From Chitinophagaceae bacterium (GTDB taxonomy: Bacteria > Bacteroidota > Bacteroidia > Chitinophagales > Chitinophagaceae), in assembly GCA_947381435.1 (NCBI GenBank), contig CANCVE010000021.1, positions 1-48,778 on the forward strand: a stretch of 48,778 bases of DNA, given 5' to 3'. The notes under the pieces are model-generated. The model was given only the letters and a program-made list of their open reading frames with translations. It had not been told where the DNA came from and searched no databases. The position numbers and the translations under genes are program-made. How positions within the stretch are numbered: position 1 is the stretch's first letter; the number at the start of each line of letters is the position of its first letter. Below, in pieces: positions 26,486-35,603 of this stretch.

Positions 26486-28639
26486 TTAAGGCATCTTACT
26501 CAAGCCTTCCCATTGCACTTTCCATCTGCCATTGTTTGGAATACCAGGGTTTACTTTTTCTGTATCATCATACCCTGCACACATCATTGCTATGGCAGTA
26601 AGCAATCCTCCATTACTCGGCATATAAACGGGTAGTCTTTCATCTTTATAGTTATGGCCACTTACCAAATAGGTATTTGTTTTAATGTCCATAAACAACG
26701 CGTCAATTGCTTTTTCTGGTAAACCCAATCTAGTGGCAGACATGGCAGTCATCGGAAAATCCCAACCCCAGGTGTCTTCCCATTTCCAGTTATTCCATAC
26801 CCAGTTAAAGGTGTTTAGCATCACCTTTTTATCTACCAAATCCGTTTTAGGCAACATGCCTAAAGCCCCCAAAACAGAAGGATGATCGGTAGAATATCTT
26901 GGATTGGTATAAGAATCTGTTGCATTCTCTGTAAATAAATACTTATTATCTTTTACGGTCAATGGAGATAATTGTTGCATTACATCATCCCACTTTTTGT
27001 TGGGAGTCAAATGCAGTCTTTTGCGCCATTGCTGTGCAGTATTCAATGCCCAATGCCAATATGCCAATTCGTAAGCAGGGTTGTAGGTGTCTTCTGGTTT
27101 AAATCTTTCTTGTGCTGCAATAACCCCTTTGCCAAGGATATATTTTCCTTTAGATGAATCATAGTTTGCATAAGAAGCCATAAAGTCGGCAGTAGCAAAT
27201 ATCAAGTCTTTATAATGTTGAAGTGTTGCTTCGTTTTGTTTTTCACGATAGCACAACTCTGCAAAATAGATAATGTGGGGCTGCTGCCACAACAAAAAGG
27301 AGCCAACAGAAGAGGGAGTTTCTCTTCCTTCGTTGTCAGTCATTTTTTGCCAGCGTACACCTTCGTAGCCTTGCCTTTCTGCAATCTTTTTGGCAGTTTC
27401 TATTGACCTTGCATACCATGTTAAACTCTTTTCAAGCAAATCAATCCTTCCCCAAAGGGCAAAGTGTACGGCGTGCCACCAAATCATTTCCATGTGTGGG
27501 CGGCCATACCAACTATTAAATGTGAGGCCAGTTTCTTGTGGAGGATTGTTGCCTGCACACTGAATTTTAGTAAGGTATTGCGATAATACAATCCTTCTTT
27601 CCAATTCAAAAGCCCTGTCTTCGGTACTTCCTGTAAAATCTATTGCACCACCACTATGCCAGAAGCTCTTCCATTTACTGCTATTATTGGATGCAGTGGA
27701 AGAAAATGTCGGTACTGAAGTATTGGACTTTTGTTTACTAAACTGACAAGAAAACTCAAAGCTTTCAGCGTTTCCAGTTGGGCTAACGGTGAAATAATGT
27801 TTCCTTTTCTCCTTAAGTGTTGCCGTATTTGTCCAACCTAAAGCCGTATAGTATGTGGTGGTATCTAATACATGTTTTATAACCGCAAGATTGCTCGCAT
27901 TTTCTTCAATGGTAGTAGCATGTTTTCCCTCATTGTTCCAGTTATTGCCTACGTCTCTCCAGCCATCGGTAGGGTAGGGGTAATGAATTCTGATAGCTAG
28001 TCGGCCTGCTTTCAAAAGGGGAGAGGTAACTTTTACCGCAATGACATCTTTCTCTTGGTGACAATAGGTTATTACAGTAACAGGGATGTCTTCAACCGTA
28101 AAAGTTGATTTCAATTCCCCTGTCCAAGCATTTAATTTTTGAATAATGTTCTTTATATCTGAAATGGCAACGGCCGATCCATCTTTCTTAGTAATATCAA
28201 AACCTAGGTTGCCTAGCTGAAGTCTGTGCGGATTAAGTCGATAATAGTTTACTGCTTCCTTGTTTCTTTCTGGCTGTTTTATTTCTACGGCATATTGTAC
28301 ATCCCTTCCATTGAAATGATAAGTTTTTAAAACCTCATCATATTTATAGTCGTTTACATTCGGAAAACTATGCCATCCCCATTCAGATTCAGTTCCCAAC
28401 GGAACTCCTCCTGCATAATCCGCAGGAAAGGTTTGCAAGCCAGTAATATCGGCTGTAAAAGCAAAACCACCATTGCCTACAGAGAGGGATGATAAGGAAT
28501 CGAATTGGGTATTTACAACAATGTGTCTCTCTACCAATGCCTTTCGGTCGATAGTTCCTTTGTTTACTTGTTGAGCAAAAGAACCATTCCATGTTGAACA
28601 CAACACTAGTAGGATAATTAAATAGTTATATTTTTTCAT
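26486..28639 (-). CDS. secreted six-hairpin glycosidase-like protein
   Basis: 717 residues from the ATG at 28637-28639, which opens a clear signal peptide (KYNYLIILLVLCSTWNGSFAQ). A 13-residue upstream extension to another ATG is less likely. The N-terminal third is beta-rich. The second half is helix-rich like GH65/GH95 (alpha/alpha)6 barrels: HMEMIWWHAVHFALWGR, SVGSFLLWQQPHIIYFAE, PAYELAYWHWAL and EDTWGWDFPMTAM. I cannot name a family or the catalytic residues with confidence, although the Glu of YELAYW and the acidic pair of WEDTW are candidates. As first gene of the pectin cluster it probably cuts a side-chain sugar of rhamnogalacturonan. It has no type IX tail. Confidence 0.7.
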   Translation of the reverse strand: MKKYNYLIILLVLCSTWNGSFAQQVNKGTIDRKALVERHIVVNTQFDSLSSLSVGNGGFAFTADITGLQTFPADYAGGVPLGTESEWGWHSFPNVNDYKYDEVLKTYHFNGRDVQYAVEIKQPERNKEAVNYYRLNPHRLQLGNLGFDITKKDGSAVAISDIKNIIQKLNAWTGELKSTFTVEDIPVTVITYCHQEKDVIAVKVTSPLLKAGRLAIRIHYPYPTDGWRDVGNNWNNEGKHATTIEENASNLAVIKHVLDTTTYYTALGWTNTATLKEKRKHYFTVSPTGNAESFEFSCQFSKQKSNTSVPTFSSTASNNSSKWKSFWHSGGAIDFTGSTEDRAFELERRIVLSQYLTKIQCAGNNPPQETGLTFNSWYGRPHMEMIWWHAVHFALWGRIDLLEKSLTWYARSIETAKKIAERQGYEGVRWQKMTDNEGRETPSSVGSFLLWQQPHIIYFAELCYREKQNEATLQHYKDLIFATADFMASYANYDSSKGKYILGKGVIAAQERFKPEDTYNPAYELAYWHWALNTAQQWRKRLHLTPNKKWDDVMQQLSPLTVKDNKYLFTENATDSYTNPRYSTDHPSVLGALGMLPKTDLVDKKVMLNTFNWVWNNWKWEDTWGWDFPMTAMSATRLGLPEKAIDALFMDIKTNTYLVSGHNYKDERLPVYMPSNGGLLTAIAMMCAGYDDTEKVNPGIPNNGRWKVQWEGLSKMP

Positions 28640-28716
28640 GGCAAATAAAATGAGTACAGATTGAGAGATGTGTTGCAAGCAATATCATAAGTGCAAAGCT
28701 TCAAAATTATTGTGCG

Positions 28717-28724
28717 CAAATCTA
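28717..28724 (-). promoter_or_regulatory. -7 box upstream of the pectin cluster
   Basis: On the minus strand this reads TAGATTTG, a perfect TAnnTTTG. It lies about 80 bp before the first gene of the leftward cluster. A TTG complement exists at 28740-28742, but the spacing (15 bp) is shorter than usual, so only the -7 box is convincing. Confidence 0.3.
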
Positions 28725-28891
28725 ATGTTGATGCCTTTGCAACTGTTATATACTATCATGTTACTGCAAACAACTTTAGTGGTAAATAAGCATCTCGTAA
28801 TAGTTTATTATAATATAAACATTCTGTTTGAAAGATTATAATTAGGTATAAAGTATTTAGCTTACAATTGCAGTCTACTTAACTAACTTTT

Positions 28892-29887
28892 ATGAATAAG
28901 CGTACCAACTTTAGCTGGAGCGAACAATGCGAGCCACACAAACTAAGAACTAGTAAAATTATTAAAGACCATCCCGAAATAAGGCAGCTTATTGGTAGAA
29001 ACCCGTATACATTTTTAGTCATTCTTCTTTGTGTAGGCATTCAGTTGGCGCTTTCTTATTGGCTTGCCGATAAGAGTTGGTGGCTAGTGGTTGGTCTTGC
29101 CTATATAATTGGAGCTTTTAGTTGTCATACTTTGTTTGTTTGTATTCATGAATGTGCGCACAATTTGGTGTTTAAGAACAGGGCTTTGAATAAAATTGCT
29201 GCTATTATTGCCAATTTGCCAATGGGTTTACCTAGTGCTATCTCTTTCCAAAAGTACCATATAAAGCATCATTCGTTTCAAGGAGTTGAAGAGTTGGATG
29301 GTGATATGCCTTACCATTGGGAGGCAAAACTGATAGATAATTCTACCATCGGAAAAGCTTTGTGGTTATTGTTTTATCCTTTGTTTCAGATGCTTAGACC
29401 TGCAAGATTGAAAGAGATTTCTCTTTGGGATGCTTGGACTGTGGTAAACATAGTAGTAGAAGTTGCGTTTATGGGAGGCCTATTTTATCTGCTTGGCGTA
29501 AAAGCTTTGGTGTTCTTATTGGCAAGTTTTTTCTTCTCGGTAGGTTTACATCCTTTGGGCGCAAGATGGGTACAAGAGCATTATTTAACCCATGGCGACC
29601 AAGAAACCAAGAGTTATTACGGACCATTGAACGTGGTGAACTTAAATGTAGGTTACCATAATGAACACCATGATTTTCCTTCTATTCCTTGGAACAATTT
29701 GCCAAAACTAAATGCTCTAGGGGGTACTTATTATTCTTCACTTCACTATCATAAGTCCTATACATTATTACTTTTTAAATTTCTATTTGATAAGGAAATG
29801 TCTGTTTATTCTCGTATGGCTAGGTCAAACAGAGGAAAAACCAAGCTGGAAGAAAATGTCATTCAGGATGGGATTAGCTATAAATAA
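28892..29887 (+). CDS. DES1/DEGS1-like sphingolipid (dihydroceramide) delta-4 desaturase
   Basis: Membrane di-iron desaturase of 331 residues. Three histidine boxes are in place: H86-E-C-A-H90, H123-I-K-H-H127 and H256-N-E-H-H260. From memory it aligns with human DEGS1 along nearly its whole length. Shared features are the N-terminal lipid-DES signature (F-S-W, P-H, R, H-P-E-I-R-Q-L-I-G-R-N-P against F-E-W, P-H, R, Y-P-E-I-K-S-L), the ANLPxGxP...ISFxxYHxxHH block, and the GLHP...EHY...SYYGPLN...NVGYHNEHHDFPxIP block. Several hydrophobic spans flank the boxes. The closest eukaryotic enzymes put a 4,5-trans double bond into dihydroceramide. Bacteroidota make dihydroceramides, so a substrate is available. 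Ordinary acyl-lipid desaturases lack this combination. Confidence 0.85.
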   Translation: MNKRTNFSWSEQCEPHKLRTSKIIKDHPEIRQLIGRNPYTFLVILLCVGIQLALSYWLADKSWWLVVGLAYIIGAFSCHTLFVCIHECAHNLVFKNRALNKIAAIIANLPMGLPSAISFQKYHIKHHSFQGVEELDGDMPYHWEAKLIDNSTIGKALWLLFYPLFQMLRPARLKEISLWDAWTVVNIVVEVAFMGGLFYLLGVKALVFLLASFFFSVGLHPLGARWVQEHYLTHGDQETKSYYGPLNVVNLNVGYHNEHHDFPSIPWNNLPKLNALGGTYYSSLHYHKSYTLLLFKFLFDKEMSVYSRMARSNRGKTKLEENVIQDGISYK

Positions 29888-30030
29888 AAGGATATGTTTT
29901 TTGTTTAAATAGTATGATTTACAATTAATTAAGTTTTTTATTGGATAAAATCTAAAACCTAAACAAATTTGATTGATTCTGGAATATCTACACAAAGTGA
30001 TTCTAAGCATAAGGCCGCTTTTGACTTAAT

Positions 30031-30283
30031 TCACTGGGTTAAAATATAATCTCACTGGGTTGAAATATATTCTCACTGGGTTGAAATATATTCTCACTGG
30101 GTTAAAATATAATCTCACTGGGTTGAAATATAATCTCACTGGGTTGAAATATATTCTCACTGGGTTGAAATATATTCTCACTGGGTTGAAATATAATCTC
30201 ACTGGGTTAAAATATATTCTCACTGGGTTGAAATATAATCTCACTGGGTTAAAATATAATCTCACTGGGTTGAAATATATTCA
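30031..30283. repeat. 21-bp tandem array, 12 units
   Basis: CACTGGG recurs every 21 bp from 30032 to 30263, twelve times. The unit is TCACTGGGTTGAAATATATTC with two polymorphic positions (TTG/TTA and ATATATT/ATATAAT). In the commoner form AATATATT is an 8-bp dyad. The array is between the desaturase and cytochrome genes, both rightward. All frames stay open, giving Y-I-L-T-G-L-K heptads that I do not regard as a protein. The unit variants are mixed along the array, suggesting repeated slippage or gene conversion. Confidence 0.9.
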
Positions 30284-30482
30284 TTTAAATGGAAGGCAGA
30301 GGGGTACCTCTTTACTCTCCAGAAACACCAATCTTAGGCCTTAAAACTAAAATTAAACATCTACAGCCTACCAATTAAGCCGTTTTTATACATAACAGAT
30401 GTACAGGTATCTATCAACAAAAAAATAGTTCAATAATTTTTAACTGATACAATACTTTTACGGCGATTAAATAGTCTACCCC

Positions 30483-31118
30483 ATGCTCAATGAACCTGTA
30501 TTATTTCAGCAAACAAAACCTACTATTATCCGCATCTGGCATTGGCTAGTATTCTTGTTTTTTGCCGCATCAGTATCTACCGTAGTTGTACAATCTTTAT
30601 TCTTCAAGACAAGAGATAATGTACAAATGGTTCAAAATAAGGTAACAGAAAAAGGCGGACTGATAACACCCGATCAGGCTAAAAACGTTGCCCATGAATA
30701 CAGCGATAAACTTTGGGATTTACATAAATACATTGGTTTCGGAATAAGCTTTCTTTTCATTTGGCGCTTGGTAGCTGAGATTATTATCGCTAAAGAAAAA
30801 AAGATAAAGAGAAGAATTAATATCGCTCAAAACCTACCGGAAAGCAATAAAGACAAGAAACATTATTTGATGGTTCAGTATAGCTATCTCATCTTCTATC
30901 TATTATTTCTAATAATGGTTTCCACCGGATTAATCTTGGCTTTTGAGGATGTAGCCCTTTTAAAATCCCTCCATCGTACTGCAAAAAACATACATAGCCT
31001 GTGTCAGTGGGGGATGTACGGGTTTATGTTGTTTCATATTACGGGCGTAATCATTGCCGAATGTGGCGATTTTAATGGCATTGTCTCTAGAATGATAAAT
31101 GGAAAAGAGGCAAACTAA
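30483..31118 (+). CDS. cytochrome b561-like membrane protein
   Basis: 211 residues, four predicted membrane helices. The candidate haem ligands are H20 in R-I-W-H-W, H81 in D-L-H-K-Y, H164 or H171 in L-H-R-T-A-K-N-I-H, and H185 in L-F-H-I-T-G. The layout matches di-haem b-type cytochromes of the prokaryotic cytochrome b561 / hydrogenase b-subunit superfamily. Such proteins pass electrons between the quinone pool and a periplasmic partner. The partner is not evident here: the next gene is a large surface protein. A weak promoter-like TACTTTTA lies at 30453-30460. Confidence 0.8.
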   Translation: MLNEPVLFQQTKPTIIRIWHWLVFLFFAASVSTVVVQSLFFKTRDNVQMVQNKVTEKGGLITPDQAKNVAHEYSDKLWDLHKYIGFGISFLFIWRLVAEIIIAKEKKIKRRINIAQNLPESNKDKKHYLMVQYSYLIFYLLFLIMVSTGLILAFEDVALLKSLHRTAKNIHSLCQWGMYGFMLFHITGVIIAECGDFNGIVSRMINGKEAN

Positions 31119-31120
31119 AT

Positions 31121-31142
31121 AAATAGTATAATAGTACTATTT
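31121..31142 (+). terminator. hairpin after the cytochrome gene
   Basis: AAATAGTA (31121-31128) pairs with TACTATTT (31135-31142) across a 6-nt loop, followed by TTACGTTTTA. It starts 2 bp after the stop codon. The stem is AT-only, so it may be weak. It lies just 22 bp before the next ATG. Confidence 0.4.
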
Positions 31143-31163
31143 TTACGTTTTAGCATCATTACT

Positions 31164-34100
31164 ATGAAGTTTATAAAATACGCCCTACTTTCTATATTTA
31201 TTTTATTGGCTAGCATCCGTTCGTTTGCACAAAACGGATGCCCTGAGCTAGGACAAAATCCTGCAAGTGCATTTCCTGTTTGTGGTAGTAATGTATTTTC
31301 ACAAGGGGTAGTGAAGCATTGTAATGGCAGGGGCTTTGTTGTAACTCAATGCGTTAATGACGGCATCCCATACATTGATATTAACCCATACTGGTACAAG
31401 TTTACTTGTTTTAAAACTGGTACATTAAGTTTTTTAATTACACCTAATCGTTTATCAGACGACTATGATTGGCAGCTTTTTGATATTACCAATCGGCAGT
31501 TTGAAGATATTTATACAGACCCATCGCTGAGTGTAGCAAATAACTGGTCTGGAAATACCGGCGTGACAGGAGCAACGAATTCTGGTAAGGAGATTTTTAA
31601 TTGTGGAGGCGATCACCCTAAAATAAGTGCCATGCCCACCATCATTAAGGGGCACGATTACCTGTTAATGGTTAGTCACTTTACAGACTATAACCAATAC
31701 GGTTACCAACTATCTTTTAATACTGGTAGTAATGGCGGAACGGCCGTAATTTCTGATACACTTACACCTAGAATATCAGACGTAAAGCTGAAATGTTCGG
31801 GAGATAGAATTGGCATTAAACTAAATAAACTGATGCTATGTAGTACACTTTCTACAGATGGAAGTGGGTTTAGTTTGAGTAATAATCCAAAAATAGATTC
31901 CGTAGTTGGTAGGGGATGTAGGTGGGGATTCGATATGGATTCCATCACTATTTATTTGGCAGCTGCCTATACTCCCGGAAATTATACTTTAATAACCAAG
32001 CCGGATGCACTAGGAAAAACAATCAGTGATATTTGTGGAACGAGTATACCCACCGGAGATACTTTTCCTTTTTTTAAAGTAGTAGAACTTCCTACACTCA
32101 TGGATAGCATAACTACGCCATTGCCTTGTGCGCCGCAGCAACTTGAATTGGTTTTTAAAACACCATTGCAGTGTAGTTCTGTACTTGCCAATGGAAGCCA
32201 ATTCAGCATTTCTGGTCCGTCGCCAGTAACCATTGCAAGTGCAACTACAAATTGTGATACAAATGGATTGGCAACCAAAATTTACGTTAACCTTTCTGCC
32301 CCAATAACAACTGACGGTATCTACAAAATTCATTTAGAAAAGGGAACAAACTTTACCACTGTCATTAATGAGTGTAGTGTTCCTACCCCTTTAGATTCTT
32401 TGTCTTTCAAAGCAATAAATGGTGTTAGTGCTAACTATTCTTTCAATACGTTGGTAGGATGCAATCAGGATACCGTACAGGCTAAATATATTGGTATCGC
32501 TATTGGTAGTAATAATGTAACTAGTTGGCAATGGATGCTTAATGATTCCCTGATAAATACCAACAGTACTGCTAGTTTCATTTACAATACTTTCATAAAT
32601 AAGTCTCTTAAACTAATTGTTTCTAATGGGGTTTGCGTGGATAGTATTACGACGACTATCATACCCGAAAGCCATATCATTCAGGCAGGGTTCATCTCTC
32701 CCGATACTATTTGTGGTAATGTGCAAGCGGCTTTTCAAGATACTAGTTTAGGTAATACAGTTTCTTGGAAATGGTCATTTGGAGATGGGCAAACAGCGCT
32801 TACTCAGTCGCCACCTCCACATTCATACCCCATCAACGATTCTTTGCAATCATATATTGCCTCATTAATTATTACCAATAAAGTAGGCTGTATTGATTCT
32901 GCAAAGCATATTGTAATGGTGAAACCTTCTACACCGTCCTTTCCTGTTTCTGTAGATTCTGTGGCTTGTGCAGCCAATACTATTCGGCTACAAATGAGTA
33001 AGCCCATAGACTGTAATTCTGTTGCAGCAGATGGTAGCAATTTCATACTTACAGGTGCAGATAGCATCGGCATTATAGGCGCTAGTGTAATGTGCAATAA
33101 TGGGTTTGGAACTTCCATCAATCTATCTCTTTCTAAATTGCTTAAAGTAAATGGAGTTTATAAGTTGCAAATTATTGCTAGTAATGGTAAACGACTCACC
33201 GAAGCCTGTGGCATTGTTACACTAGATACTTCTGTTGTCTTTAAATCAATACATAATGTGGTTGCATCGTTTGATACAGTAACTATTATTGGGTGTAAAC
33301 AAGACTCTATAAAAGTGCACAATGATGGAAATAACAACATTAATGGTTGGTTGTGGACATTGGACAATGAGGTAAAAACTACTCAGTCCGCCATCTTTAT
33401 TGATTCAACCTTTATCCCTAAAACAATTAAACTGATAGCTACTAATGGCATCTGCACAGATTCGTCTACCAAGACTTTTTTTCCGATTAATCATTCAATA
33501 AAAGCAGGATTTATCTCTCCAGAAGATACTGTTTGTCCCACACAGCAAATAATATTTACAGACACAAGTTCTGGATTAATTAACAGTTGGAAATGGACTT
33601 TTGGCAATGGCAAAAGTAGTAGTTTGCAGAGCCCTCCGGCACAGGTATATCCTTTTTCAGTTACTGTAAAAAAATATCCTATATCATTGATTGTTAAAAA
33701 CATTGTTGGTTGTATAGATTCTTCCATTCATATAATTTCAGTACAGCAGGGGGTGGCATCAATTATAGATAGTATTACTCCATTAGATTGTTCTGCAACC
33801 CTTGTAAACCTGCACTTTAGCAATAAGTTACTATGTAGTTCCATTGCGCATAATGGTAGTAATTTTTTCATTACGGGTCCTTCGGCAGTTGCTATTGATA
33901 GTGCGTCAATAAATTGTACCAATGGCGCGGTAAGTAATGTGCAGTTGGCACTTTCGGCTCCCATAAATGTTACTGGAACTTATTTAGTAGGGATAAAAAA
34001 AGCAACAGACAATACACAGATTAATAATGTTTGCAACATTCTTACGCCAATTGGCATGTTCAAATATTTTTCTGCTTATGGTGCTGTGAGTGCTGCTTTT

Positions 34101-34907
34101 ACTACTACTATTAAAGAGGAGTGTAAACAAGCTATTATTACTTATAAAAACAAGGGAGCAAATGGTATTAACTACTGGTTATGGTCTTTTGCTGATAGTA
34201 CTTCTAGCTACCAATATGATAAAAAAGATACCACCATTACGTACACAGATTTATCTGATAAGCGCGTTAGTTTAAAAGTTGCCAACCAAGCCTGTGTAGA
34301 TTCATTTACATTACAAGCTGTTAAACTAACCAATTATAACGATACGGTAAAGGCTGGGTTTATTATAGAAAAAGATGATGTTGGCACCATTGAGCCAACT
34401 TATTTTATTTGTCCAACTGAGAAGGCGATATATAAGGATACAAGCATTGGAATCATTAAAAACTGGTTGTGGAAGTTTGGTAATGGATTAATCAGTACGT
34501 CCGAAACACCTGCTCCTCAAAGCTATCAGGCAAATGGTAGAAATGCCATCGACTATCCGGTTATTCTTATTGTAAAAGGAAATTTTTGTAGCGATACTAC
34601 CTCGAATTATATAAAGGTTATCCCTAACTGTTTGATAGATGTTCCTAGGGCGTTTACACCTAATGGAGATAATATAAACGATTATCTCTTCCCGCTGAAT
34701 GCTTATAAAGCTGATAATTTAGACTTTAGGGTGTTTAACCGTTTTGGACAACTAGTATTTGAGACAAGAGATTGGACGATAAAATGGGACGGAACAGTTA
34801 ATGGTGCTGCACCAATAGTAGGCACTTATATCTGGACACTTACTTACACCGATCATGATACAAAAGCAAACATATCTAGAAATGGAACAACTGTTTTGAT
34901 TAAATAA
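31164..34907 (+). CDS. large secreted PKD-repeat protein with type B (gliding CTD) tail
   Basis: 1247 residues with a signal peptide (YALLSIFILLASIRSFAQ). After an N-terminal region comes an alternating architecture. Four related ~90-residue beta modules each contain conserved Cys and a C-S-S-x-x-x-x-G-S-x-F pattern (QCSSVLANGSQF, DCNSVAADGSNF, LCSSIAHNGSNF and a divergent first copy). They alternate with PKD-like domains marked by SWKWSFGDG, SWKWTFGNG and NWLWKFGNG. The C-terminus is the gliding-motility-associated CTD: P-R-A-F-T-P-N-G-D-N-I-N-D, then FNRFGQLVFET and TYIWTLTYTD. This directs type IX export and surface attachment. A surface adhesin or matrix protein is likely. Confidence 0.9.
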   Translation: MKFIKYALLSIFILLASIRSFAQNGCPELGQNPASAFPVCGSNVFSQGVVKHCNGRGFVVTQCVNDGIPYIDINPYWYKFTCFKTGTLSFLITPNRLSDDYDWQLFDITNRQFEDIYTDPSLSVANNWSGNTGVTGATNSGKEIFNCGGDHPKISAMPTIIKGHDYLLMVSHFTDYNQYGYQLSFNTGSNGGTAVISDTLTPRISDVKLKCSGDRIGIKLNKLMLCSTLSTDGSGFSLSNNPKIDSVVGRGCRWGFDMDSITIYLAAAYTPGNYTLITKPDALGKTISDICGTSIPTGDTFPFFKVVELPTLMDSITTPLPCAPQQLELVFKTPLQCSSVLANGSQFSISGPSPVTIASATTNCDTNGLATKIYVNLSAPITTDGIYKIHLEKGTNFTTVINECSVPTPLDSLSFKAINGVSANYSFNTLVGCNQDTVQAKYIGIAIGSNNVTSWQWMLNDSLINTNSTASFIYNTFINKSLKLIVSNGVCVDSITTTIIPESHIIQAGFISPDTICGNVQAAFQDTSLGNTVSWKWSFGDGQTALTQSPPPHSYPINDSLQSYIASLIITNKVGCIDSAKHIVMVKPSTPSFPVSVDSVACAANTIRLQMSKPIDCNSVAADGSNFILTGADSIGIIGASVMCNNGFGTSINLSLSKLLKVNGVYKLQIIASNGKRLTEACGIVTLDTSVVFKSIHNVVASFDTVTIIGCKQDSIKVHNDGNNNINGWLWTLDNEVKTTQSAIFIDSTFIPKTIKLIATNGICTDSSTKTFFPINHSIKAGFISPEDTVCPTQQIIFTDTSSGLINSWKWTFGNGKSSSLQSPPAQVYPFSVTVKKYPISLIVKNIVGCIDSSIHIISVQQGVASIIDSITPLDCSATLVNLHFSNKLLCSSIAHNGSNFFITGPSAVAIDSASINCTNGAVSNVQLALSAPINVTGTYLVGIKKATDNTQINNVCNILTPIGMFKYFSAYGAVSAAFTTTIKEECKQAIITYKNKGANGINYWLWSFADSTSSYQYDKKDTTITYTDLSDKRVSLKVANQACVDSFTLQAVKLTNYNDTVKAGFIIEKDDVGTIEPTYFICPTEKAIYKDTSIGIIKNWLWKFGNGLISTSETPAPQSYQANGRNAIDYPVILIVKGNFCSDTTSNYIKVIPNCLIDVPRAFTPNGDNINDYLFPLNAYKADNLDFRVFNRFGQLVFETRDWTIKWDGTVNGAAPIVGTYIWTLTYTDHDTKANISRNGTTVLIK

Positions 34908-34962
34908 CTATACCAATATAGTTTCTTTTAAGCTTTCATGAATTCGCATAAATGTAATAATG

Positions 34963-34996
34963 TTGGATTTACAAAGGGATTGTGCACTTACTTTTG
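34963..34996 (+). promoter_or_regulatory. promoter of the thioesterase gene
   Basis: TTG at 34963-34965, a 23-bp spacer and a perfect TACTTTTG at 34989-34996. Expected start near 35003, leaving a leader of about 130 nt. The geometry is identical to the cysH promoter. Confidence 0.5.
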
Positions 34997-35135
34997 CCTT
35001 TCAGAAATCATTATAATATCATATTTGTAGATTCTATTTATTTTCGTATGATGGGAACATTGTTAAAATATACTTTTAATAATTAAAAAAGATTGTTTAA
35101 TAATAATTATTATTAATTATCAAATGATTAAAATT

Positions 35136-35570
35136 ATGGAACGAATAAAGATTAATTTACCAGATACATTTAGTTTCAGTACAAATATTTCTGTTAGAAT
35201 TACAGACTTAAACTATGGCGGACATGTAGGTAATGATGCGTTTTTGTCAATACTTCATGAAGCAAGGATACAGTTTTTACACCAGTTTGGTTACAGCGAA
35301 ATGAATGTAGAAGGAGTAGGACTTATCATGTGCGATGTAGGCATAGAATACAAAAGAGAACTTGCCTATGGTGATGTTGTTAAGATTTCAGTTGCAGCAA
35401 CTGGATTTGACAGACTAGGTTTCGATTTTTTTTATTTAATAGAATTAATAGGAGAGGGAGATAAAAATATCATTGCAGGAAAAGCTAAAACGGGAATGCT
35501 TTGTTTTGACTACACCAACAAGAAGAAAGCAAGTATACCCGCTATTGCAATAGAAAAAATGAGAAGCTAA
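35136..35570 (+). CDS. acyl-CoA thioesterase family (hotdog fold) protein
   Basis: 144 residues of the 4-hydroxybenzoyl-CoA thioesterase superfamily, marked by I-T-D-L-N-Y-G-G-H-V-G-N-D near the N-terminus, L-H-E-A-R-I-Q-F, and an I-x-Y-K-R-E-L-A-Y-G-D core. I chose the ATG at 35136 because MERIKINLPD matches the usual opening. An ATG at 35124 adds four residues. It probably hydrolyses acyl-CoA or aromatic acyl-CoA thioesters, with the physiological substrate unknown. It has its own promoter and is convergent with aroE. Confidence 0.82.
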   Translation: MERIKINLPDTFSFSTNISVRITDLNYGGHVGNDAFLSILHEARIQFLHQFGYSEMNVEGVGLIMCDVGIEYKRELAYGDVVKISVAATGFDRLGFDFFYLIELIGEGDKNIIAGKAKTGMLCFDYTNKKKASIPAIAIEKMRS

Positions 35571-35603
35571 TTGATAATTGTTAATTGACAATTATCAATT
35601 AAC
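35571..35603. repeat. TTGATAATTGT palindromic repeat between convergent genes
   Basis: TTGATAATTGT (35571-35581) and ACAATTATCAA (35588-35598) form an 11-bp perfect stem with a 6-nt loop, filling the 28-bp gap between the thioesterase and aroE stops. The aroE stop codon sits in the tail of the element. The same family occurs at 39962-39990 and, inside a gene, at 45150-45181. It may serve as a bidirectional terminator here. Confidence 0.7.

Noticed and set aside
30026-30344. Repeat-peptide frames on both strands (Y-I-L-T-G-L-K and R-L-Y-F-N-P-V)
   Set aside because: Both are products of the 21-bp array; there is no signal peptide, no start context and no codon-use support.
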